A stretch of DNA of 53,400 nt, from positions 1-53,400 of the forward strand of contig NZ_BDGB01000103.1 of the NCBI RefSeq assembly GCF_002157585.1. The letters are read 5' to 3'. A program made the position numbers and the translations under genes. Below the pieces are notes generated by a model. It was not told the origin of the DNA and ran no database searches. It saw only the letters and a list, made by a program, of their open reading frames with translations. Within the stretch, counting starts at the first letter, position 1, and the number at the start of each line of letters is the position of its first letter. Of this stretch, positions 47,545 through 53,400 are shown in pieces. This DNA is from Lentilactobacillus parakefiri (GTDB lineage Bacteria; Bacillota; Bacilli; Lactobacillales; Lactobacillaceae).

Positions 47545-48630
47545 ATGGAAATAAAAGGTACGACGCCACAGCAGGATCAGTACCGTGTGGCTCCCGAATG
47601 GCACGCACACCAGCAGGCCTATATGATGTGGCCGGAGCGCACCGACAATTGGCGAGACGGGGCCAAACCTGCCCAGAAAGTGTTTGCCGAAGTGGCCGGA
47701 AAGATTAGCAAGTACGAGCCGCTGACCATGCTGGTATCACGCGAACAATACGAACACGCACTTCATACGCTGCCAGAATCGGTTCGGGTGGTTGAAATGA
47801 GTTACAATGATGCCTGGATGAGAGATGTTGGCCCAACCTACTTGGTTAACCAGCATGACGTCCGGGCAGTCAATTGGCAGTTCAATGCCTGGGGTGGCCT
47901 GGTTGATGGGCTGTATTTTCCTTGGGATCAGGATAACTTGGTGTCTGAAAAAGTCAGTGATCTGGATCGGATTGACCACTACGACGCCGATTTTGTGCTG
48001 GAAGGATCGGCTTATCAAACCGATGGTGAGGGGACGTTAATTGCAACTGAGGAATCCGTCTTGTCTGAGGGTCGCAACGGGCAAATTGACAAGGAAGCTG
48101 TTGAAGCGATTTTTAAACGCTATTTGAACGTTTCTACAATCATTTGGCTCAAACGCGGCTACTTCATGGATGAAACTAACGGTGACGTTGACAACATGGT
48201 GAATTTTGTCCGCCCTGGCGAAGTTGCCCTGACCTGGACCGAAGACCAGACCGATCCGATGTATGAGATTTGCCACGAAGCACTGGCTATTTTGAGTGCG
48301 GCAAAAGACGCCCATAATCGGCCACTGACGATTTACAAAGTCCAAATGCCCAAACCGCTCTTGATTACCAAACAGGAAAGTGAGGGGGTTGATCCGGTCA
48401 ACGGGCGCCTGCCGAGGTATGCTGGTGACCGGCTGATGGCGACCTATATTAACTGTTACCTAGCTAACGGAGCGGTGATTCTGCCAATCTTTGGCGACGT
48501 TCATGACCAGGCGGCCATTGAGCAGTATCAGCAAATTTTCCCCAACCGAAAAATTGAACCCATCTATGCCCGTGAACTGTTACTGGGCGGCGGTGATATT
48601 CACTCAATCGTCCTTGGGGTTCCGGATTAG
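47545..48630 (+). CDS. Agmatine deiminase paralogue lacking catalytic Cys and His
   Basis: A 361-residue protein clearly homologous to aguA along its whole length, but with Ser354 (GGGDIHSIV) in place of the nucleophile Cys and Asp214 (NGDVDN) in place of the catalytic His. Asp94 and Glu153 are kept, and EGG is changed to EGS. It should be unable to deiminate agmatine but might still bind it. It has its own TATAAT-containing promoter region and is followed 9 nt later by the RpiR regulator, so a sensing or regulatory role is an attractive inference. A second aguA gene is known in other lactobacilli. Confidence 0.88.
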   Translation: MEIKGTTPQQDQYRVAPEWHAHQQAYMMWPERTDNWRDGAKPAQKVFAEVAGKISKYEPLTMLVSREQYEHALHTLPESVRVVEMSYNDAWMRDVGPTYLVNQHDVRAVNWQFNAWGGLVDGLYFPWDQDNLVSEKVSDLDRIDHYDADFVLEGSAYQTDGEGTLIATEESVLSEGRNGQIDKEAVEAIFKRYLNVSTIIWLKRGYFMDETNGDVDNMVNFVRPGEVALTWTEDQTDPMYEICHEALAILSAAKDAHNRPLTIYKVQMPKPLLITKQESEGVDPVNGRLPRYAGDRLMATYINCYLANGAVILPIFGDVHDQAAIEQYQQIFPNRKIEPIYARELLLGGGDIHSIVLGVPD

Positions 48631-48639
48631 AGGCTATCT

Positions 48640-49428
48640 ATGAACTTTTTTGAAATTATTAAACCGTATGTTGAAAAATTGAATAAGAATGAGTACGGCC
48701 TTTTGGATTACGTTATCAAAAATATGACTCAAATTCAGAATAAGAGTATTCGCGAAGTGGCGGCTGCCTGTTACGTTTCGACCACCACTTTTTTGCGTTT
48801 TGTCCGTAAAATTGGTTTTTCCGGTTACAGTGAGTTCAGTACCGTGATCAAATACACGGTTTTGAATAGCAACAAGGCGGAAGATCAAACGGAACCATTC
48901 GTTGAAGAACAGTCTGCCTATCGAAACGAGTATCTGAAGAATATCGAGGAGACCGTCCGGGTACTGGATGAACGTAAATTGCTGAAAATTTGCCAGGTCT
49001 TGGACCATCGACCAAAGCTGTATTTTTTTGCCAAGGGTTTCAGTAAATATTCAGCCGAATACATCGAATACCTATATACCTTGAACGGGTTTATCGTTAT
49101 TTTTCCCAAAAACCACGAGCAGCGGCGATTGGCTTATCGTAATGTCCAGCCGGATGACGTGATCTTTGTCTTTGACTATGAGGGCGAGGATGACGAATTA
49201 ATTCAAATTATCCAAAACTTGCAGAGCAAACGCAGCTATGCCATGCTGGTGTCGATTACGGGTGCGAATAACAATACCATTCAAAATATGAGTGACGAGA
49301 ATTTGTACTTGTTTACCGATGAACTCAAGATCAGTGGTGTGGATATGACTTCTCATGTTTCCTTGATTGTGATTATGGAATTATTGCTGTATCAATTCAT
49401 GGAGTACCAGAAATCGGGAAAATCCTAA
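48640..49428 (+). CDS. aguR: RpiR/MurR-family regulator of the agmatine cluster
   Basis: A 262-residue regulator: the N-terminal helix-turn-helix (SIREVAAACYVSTTTFLRFVRKIGFSGYSEF, about 36-66) is the HTH_6 type of RpiR proteins, and the C-terminal part (about 110-255) has a SIS-like alpha/beta fold. GAGG lies 6 nt before the ATG. Cotranscribed with the catalytically dead agmatine deiminase paralogue. Control of aguBDAC is inferred from position. Its ligand could be sugar phosphate (as is usual for SIS) or agmatine-related. Confidence 0.85.
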   Translation: MNFFEIIKPYVEKLNKNEYGLLDYVIKNMTQIQNKSIREVAAACYVSTTTFLRFVRKIGFSGYSEFSTVIKYTVLNSNKAEDQTEPFVEEQSAYRNEYLKNIEETVRVLDERKLLKICQVLDHRPKLYFFAKGFSKYSAEYIEYLYTLNGFIVIFPKNHEQRRLAYRNVQPDDVIFVFDYEGEDDELIQIIQNLQSKRSYAMLVSITGANNNTIQNMSDENLYLFTDELKISGVDMTSHVSLIVIMELLLYQFMEYQKSGKS

Positions 49429-49545
49429 AAGTATGGGTCAGTGTGATTGAAGGTGGCGTTGGCAGATTGCCAGACTTAACACTGAGACTGCCAGTTGTTC
49501 AGCAAACCATTAATTGATGAGAACAATCAGTATGGTGGCACTGCA

Positions 49546-49581
49546 AAAAACGAGTTGGAATTCATCATCCCAACTCGTTTT
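49546..49581. terminator. Terminator between the regulator and the small minus-strand gene
   Basis: AAAAACGAGTTGG pairs exactly with CCAACTCGTTTTT; A/T tracts on both sides allow bidirectional use. Confidence 0.88.
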
Positions 49582-49589
49582 TGATCTGG

Positions 49590-49721
49590 TTATTTTTCTT
49601 TTAATAAGTTCCTTTGTTTGGCCCGTTTGATTTCGTGGATAATTTTAAGCGCCCGTTTTCGGGTTTTGATATTTGGACTTTTCATTCTCCGGTATGCCGA
49701 AGCTAAGTCTTGTTTTTCCAT
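49590..49721 (-). CDS. Small basic protein of 43 residues
   Basis: Starts ATG 49721 after GAAGGAA, with the sequence beginning MEKQDLASAYRRMKSP and ending KRAKQRNLLKEK. Highly basic and helical, without a membrane segment or Cys. It lies 40 nt downstream of the flavoprotein gene on the same strand and ahead of a terminator, so probably cotranscribed. Family not recognised; it could bind nucleic acid or ribosomes. Confidence 0.55.
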   Translation of the reverse strand: MEKQDLASAYRRMKSPNIKTRKRALKIIHEIKRAKQRNLLKEK

Positions 49722-49761
49722 TTTAAAATTCCTTCTTTCAAATATGATTGTCGTAATCCAA

Positions 49762-50877
49762 TTAGCACTCACAGTTAACGTCGCAGTCATCAAATTCATC
49801 CAGGTACATATTGGCATTTTGATAAACAATCCGCGTTTCGGGATTCGGCTGTAGACCCTTTCTTCGAATCATCTCTTCAGCTAATTGGGCAAATCGTTGT
49901 CGATATTTGTAAATGTAGCAAAGTACGACTTGATCATGGGTGACTTGAGGACCGATTAAGAAGACATTCGGACTGATAGTTGATTCATCCATGTTATTTA
50001 GGACGGGCCGATTATGAGCGACCTTAAATAATCGGTTGATTAGGGGACTCTTAGTGACCGCAAAGCCGGTGGCAAAGATTGGTCTCGTGAAGGAAGTGGC
50101 CGTTGTCTCATCACTAAATCTCAGTTGGTAGTCTGAAAGTGTCCGTTTAACGGCAACCACTTGTTTATTCGAAATGACGTGGATCATTTCACCATGGGCT
50201 AAAAAGCGATTCATGGTGTAGGTTGAAAGTCGTTTGCTTGGATCGGCATCATTTGATTGCAGACCGGTTGTTTCCGTATAGATTGTCGATGGGATACCTC
50301 GTTTTGCCAAGTTAACGGCGACGTCAATTCCAGACTCATTGCCGCCGATAATTGCTTGCGGCTGTTTGGCAAACGTGCCATAATCTCGAATATCAGCGTA
50401 GTGGAGGCCATCATCCTTGCCGGGGATCTGTGGCCGGAGCGGGTACGAATAATCACGAAGGCCAAAGAAGACGTATTGAGCATCAATGTGTTCACCAGAC
50501 GAGAGGAGCAGTTCATAGCCGCCATTTTGGGGCTTAACGTTGATGACATTTGCATTGCCAATCACGGGCAGATGTTTCAATAGGGCGACCTGACGGAGAT
50601 ATTCAGCGTATTGATGGCCATTTGGGTGCTCAGCGTTCAGAGAAAATGCCGGTGAAGTGTCAGGGGTAATGGCGTTTAGATCGGGGAAGCCGAAGCCATT
50701 GGAAGTAAACGACGGTGAAATGAAGTGGGTTTCTGGATTCCATTTATCAAAGGTTGCTCCGACGCCGTCCTTATCCAAAATGACAAAGTTACTAAGGCCA
50801 TAATGTTGCATGGCAGCCCCCAGGCCAATTCCTGCTGGGCCGGCACCAATGATGACAATTGAGTAGCGATCGTTCAA
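49762..50877 (-). CDS. FAD/NAD(P)-dependent oxidoreductase (CzcO/FMO-like)
   Basis: A 371-residue flavoprotein. The FAD motif SIVIIGAGPAGIGLGAAM is at residues 6-23, and the second dinucleotide motif AIIGGNESGIDVAVNLAKRG is mid-chain, as in thioredoxin reductase-like and flavin monooxygenase-like proteins. The C-terminus DDCDVNCEC is short and Cys-rich, possibly metal-binding, which is unusual. It starts TTG 50877, overlapping the TGA of the ammonium transporter gene (TTTTGA), so the two are translationally coupled. The substrate is unknown. Confidence 0.82.
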   Translation of the reverse strand: MNDRYSIVIIGAGPAGIGLGAAMQHYGLSNFVILDKDGVGATFDKWNPETHFISPSFTSNGFGFPDLNAITPDTSPAFSLNAEHPNGHQYAEYLRQVALLKHLPVIGNANVINVKPQNGGYELLLSSGEHIDAQYVFFGLRDYSYPLRPQIPGKDDGLHYADIRDYGTFAKQPQAIIGGNESGIDVAVNLAKRGIPSTIYTETTGLQSNDADPSKRLSTYTMNRFLAHGEMIHVISNKQVVAVKRTLSDYQLRFSDETTATSFTRPIFATGFAVTKSPLINRLFKVAHNRPVLNNMDESTISPNVFLIGPQVTHDQVVLCYIYKYRQRFAQLAEEMIRRKGLQPNPETRIVYQNANMYLDEFDDCDVNCEC

Positions 50878-51973
50878 AATACTTCATCCTTTCTAGATTG
50901 AGGAACGAGTACTGAAATAGACTTGATTAATCCATAGCTAATCAGTGTTCCAACGACTGTGATGGTGATTGTGGTCAGAATGGCGGTTAATTCAGCCACC
51001 GTAAACTGCAGATTACCGGCGATTAAGCCACTGGCCCCTTGTGGATTAATGTTAAGGGATGCAAATAAGGTTAATCCAATTGTGCCAATCAAGCCGCCGA
51101 CACCGTTAATGGCAAATGAATCAACCGGGTCATACAGGTTGCTGGACCCCGCCAACAAATTGCAGCTCCAGTGGCAGACGACGCCACTCACAAGGGCAAC
51201 CAACAAGATAGCGCTGGTTGAGACGTAGCCAACTAGCGCGGTACTGGTGACTAATCCGCAGATAATGCCATTACTCATATCGGTAATCCGCAGCTTGTTT
51301 CGGTTCGCCAGTATCAGCCAGCCACAGGTTGCGCCCAGAACGGCAGTAAGGGTATTGACAATAATTAATGGACCTAAATGCCTGAAGCTGCCAGCTGGTG
51401 CCAAGTTAAATCCTAACCAGCCGGTTAAAATAAATAGCGTGGCAACATAGTCCAAGTAGGGATGATCAAGAGCGTCGTCAACCGGCTGATTTCTGACTAA
51501 GGCTGCCAATATCAGTGATGTGATGCCCGCTGATAAATGGACGACCAAACCGCCGGAAAATCTAAAGCGCCGAGTTGGTTTAACAGGCCATGAGGTGACC
51601 AGATTAAATTTGCCAGCGGAGCGTAGACCAACAGTGTCCATAGTGGTACGAAGCCAGCGAAGAACTGCCAGTTCAGACGTTGAAGGACCGTTCCGGTAAA
51701 CATAATCACCGCATACAGATAAAAGGCCATTTGCACAACTAAATTAATGTCTAGCGGCTGGGCAAGATTGAATAACTGGTGAGAAACCAAGTGAAAGGCT
51801 TCCACATTGCCAAAACTAAGCCAACTGGCAATCCCGATGAGAACGGCAACCATCATCGTCGTTAAATGGTGATCGAGTTCAGCCTTTGGATACCGATTGG
51901 CGTACATAACCGGTACGAATAGTATCATCGGCAGCATGACGAGTGTACAGAGCAAGAGATAGTTATTGTCCAA
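50874..51973 (-). pseudogene. amt: Ammonium transporter (Amt), frameshifted
   Basis: Two overlapping frames (51973-51512 and 51641-50874) together encode an 11-helix Amt protein of about 365 residues. The break lies at LNQLGALDF/SGGLVVHLSAG near 51555, where GATTTTCC would need one more T to read Asp-Phe-Ser-Gly-Gly, so a homopolymer deletion or sequencing error is likely. VVHLSAG retains the first pore His. The second pore His is replaced by Asn (SFAINGVGGLIG; usual GxHGxGG). The gene starts TTG 51973. Confidence 0.85.
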
Positions 51974-52105
51974 GTTAGCAATCAGCCCCTTCTCTTTAAA
52001 TGGTAACAGTTACGATTTAGAATCATAAACCAATTTTGCCAAAACTGTCAAGGGGGGATTGTAATATTGGGGCTATTTTTGTTGAAAAATGAAAAGCCAA
52101 GTTAA

Positions 52106-52134
52106 TTGCTAATCGATATGTAAGCGGATACAAT
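52106..52134 (+). promoter_or_regulatory. Promoter of the SDR gene with overlapping cre-like site
   Basis: TTGCTA (52106-52111), 17 nt, TACAAT (52129-52134). TGTAAGCGGATACA (52119-52132) overlaps the -10 box and matches the CcpA consensus at 13 of 14 positions, suggesting catabolite repression. Confidence 0.6.
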
Positions 52135-52182
52135 AATGGTTATAGAAAAGCAGTGATTCGTTGAAGAAAGGACGTGTTATTC

Positions 52183-52926
52183 ATGGCAAGATTTGATAAT
52201 AAAGTTGCGATCGTTACTGGTGGTGCATCGGGAATTGGTTTAGAGACCGTTAAGTTATTCTTGAATGAGGGCGCAAAAGTAGTTATCGGTGACTTTTCGC
52301 CAAAAGGTGACGAAGTGGTGGCTGACTTAAACGCTGGTGGGAATGCTCTATTTGTGAAAACTAATGTGACTGAAGAGGCTGATATCAAGAATTTAATTGC
52401 CAAAACGGTGGATGCATTTGGGCATTTAGACATTATGTTTTCCAATGCCGGGATTGCCAACGATGCCAATATTACAGAGTTACCACTGGATAAATGGCAG
52501 CGAACGATCGACATCAACCTGACCGGAATTTTTCTCAGCGACAAGTATGCCTTGGAGCAGATGATTAAGCAGGGGACTGGCGGGGCCATCGTCAATGCTG
52601 GCTCCATTCACAGCTTGGTTGGGTTGCCGAATGTGACCGCTTATGGGGCAGCTAAAGGTGGGGTAAAGATCTTAACCCAAACCTTGGCAGCCACATACGC
52701 TAAGCAGGGAATCCGAGTCAACGCGATTGCGCCCGGTTACATCGATACCCCACTGCTGGATAAGGTGAACCCGGGTGCTAAAGAGCGATTGGCAAAGCTT
52801 CATCCACTTGGCAGATTAGGGAAGCCATCCGAGATTGCCAAAGCAGTGGCATTCCTAGCTAGTGATGATGCCTCGTTTGTTATTGGTGCGACACTGGTTG
52901 CTGACGGTGGTTACACATCAGTTTAA
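52183..52926 (+). CDS. Short-chain dehydrogenase/reductase
   Basis: A 247-residue classical SDR: TGGASGIG (12-19) for NAD(P), NAG (88-90), and the catalytic Ser141, Tyr154, Lys158 (YGAAKGG). Asp37 after the second beta strand (VVIGDFSP) suggests NAD preference. ATG 52183 lies 10 nt after AAAGGA. It is a single gene under a probable CcpA-controlled promoter, with a terminator behind. Relatives oxidise secondary alcohols, diols or acyl substrates; the exact substrate is not inferable. Confidence 0.88.
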   Translation: MARFDNKVAIVTGGASGIGLETVKLFLNEGAKVVIGDFSPKGDEVVADLNAGGNALFVKTNVTEEADIKNLIAKTVDAFGHLDIMFSNAGIANDANITELPLDKWQRTIDINLTGIFLSDKYALEQMIKQGTGGAIVNAGSIHSLVGLPNVTAYGAAKGGVKILTQTLAATYAKQGIRVNAIAPGYIDTPLLDKVNPGAKERLAKLHPLGRLGKPSEIAKAVAFLASDDASFVIGATLVADGGYTSV

Positions 52927-52971
52927 GCAAAGGTTCGATTGATTAGCAAAGACGATCAATGAATATCGGTC

Positions 52972-53018
52972 AAAAAAGCCGGAACATAACGATTGGTTAG
53001 TTATGTTCCGGCTTTTTT
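52972..53018. terminator. Bidirectional terminator after the SDR gene
   Basis: AAAAAAGCCGGAACATAAC pairs perfectly with GTTATGTTCCGGCTTTTTT around a 9-nt loop. Confidence 0.92.
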
Positions 53019-53093
53019 GTGCACCACTGTTATTCAGAATAAACGTTGCCCAGCCCTTAACGTATACGAGAGAAAGCCGGGCTTCATTGCGCT

Positions 53094-53243
53094 CTAGCTT
53101 TTCTTTTCTTCAAACAAAACGCGTTTTCTCAACTTTGGTGAATACTTCATCAACTTCAATCGGTCTGGATTGTTCCGCCGATTTTTAGTGGTTAAGTATT
53201 CTTCTCCAGTTTCCTTGTTGTGCATGACAACGTGAATTCTCAT
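53094..53243 (-). CDS. rpmG: 50S ribosomal protein L33, zinc-free (C-minus) form
   Basis: A 49-residue ribosomal protein of the large subunit, beginning [20 protein letters not shown], with [20 protein letters not shown]. The Cys pairs that bind zinc in the other L33 form are absent, so it is the C-minus paralogue often used in zinc-poor conditions. ATG 53243 has AGGAGG 7 nt upstream. It is monocistronic here. The bases 53280-53400 beyond it show nothing I can assign. Confidence 0.93.
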   Translation of the reverse strand: MRIHVVMHNKETGEEYLTTKNRRNNPDRLKLMKYSPKLRKRVLFEEKKS

Positions 53244-53400
53244 GAGATTACCTCCTCGTATTATTAAAAATGTATTCAAGTATTGACCAGCTTCGCTGTT
53301 TGGATGCTGTGTGATATTCTCTAATTGTTCATTGGATTCGGATCCAACTGGTATAGGCTTTCGCCTCCTGTAGTTTATCTACATTTTAAGAATGCCGCCC

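Noticed and set aside
53280-53400. tRNA or rRNA gene at the window end
   Set aside because: No cloverleaf or TTCGANTC-type T-loop could be placed; the stretch shows no identifiable feature.

Overview
The window looks like chromosomal DNA of a heterofermentative lactobacillus, most likely of the Lentilactobacillus (buchneri/hilgardii) group. The reasons are Lactobacillus-type paralogues throughout (L-2-hydroxyisocaproate dehydrogenases, sedolisin-like S53 proteases, SdpI-like and TMEM175-like membrane proteins), a catabolic agmatine deiminase cluster with two agmatine deiminase genes and an RpiR-type regulator, strong AGGAGG ribosome sites and moderate GC. The species call is inference.

Layout: 1-2570 pyrB-pyrC behind a PyrR-type attenuator. 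2570-3650 Nudix hydrolase and a Gdx/SugE-type guanidinium exporter with a structured leader. 3694-6941 serC-serA behind a serine-rich leader peptide attenuator, divergent from a histidine phosphatase. 6947-8965 a cysteine-rich leader peptide and attenuator before a peptide-binding lipoprotein. 9144-14456 two L-hydroxyacid dehydrogenase paralogues, an esterase, a small-RNA candidate, an unknown protein and a HigBA-like pair. 14769-17058 potassium channel-like protein, menA and menG. 17070-19526 an aromatic-residue leader peptide and attenuator before an aminotransferase and a D-2-hydroxyacid dehydrogenase. 19558-24875 miscellaneous membrane and redox genes and a lipoate ligase. 25061-28174 an ABC exporter cut short at a repeat element, two tandem small RNAs with their own promoters and terminators, and an Abi_2/AbiF-type HEPN protein. 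28275-31893 glutathione peroxidase, then decayed genes (FtsX-type permease, two S53 proteases). 32282-37121 secreted and cell-surface proteins, two of them interrupted by in-frame TAG codons. 37204-39562 TetR-permease-ATPase, resembling heme efflux hrtRBA. 39893-42553 menI-like, menB, menE. 42824-49428 agmatine deiminase pathway. 49590-51973 a flavoprotein and a frameshifted ammonium transporter. 52183-53243 an SDR enzyme and zinc-free L33.

Two themes stand out. First, three unrelated transcription units each have a promoter, a short Shine-Dalgarno-led leader peptide rich in the residue relevant to the downstream genes (Ser for serCA, Cys for a peptide-binding protein, Tyr/Phe/Trp for an aromatic-type aminotransferase), and mutually exclusive RNA hairpins ending in an intrinsic terminator. 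This is ribosome-mediated attenuation in a group where T-box control is the usual expectation. Second, the Abi_2 gene sits next to a duplicated, 52/54-identical small RNA, which fits an RNA-antitoxin system of the AbiF type.

The intergenic regions also carry a family of about 110-bp long palindromes whose arms differ between copies but stay self-complementary. A related subfamily with a common flank marks the breakpoint of the ABC exporter gene. The window holds many decayed genes (permease, two proteases, ammonium transporter, TAG-interrupted surface proteins), so sequencing or assembly error should be excluded for the single-base cases.
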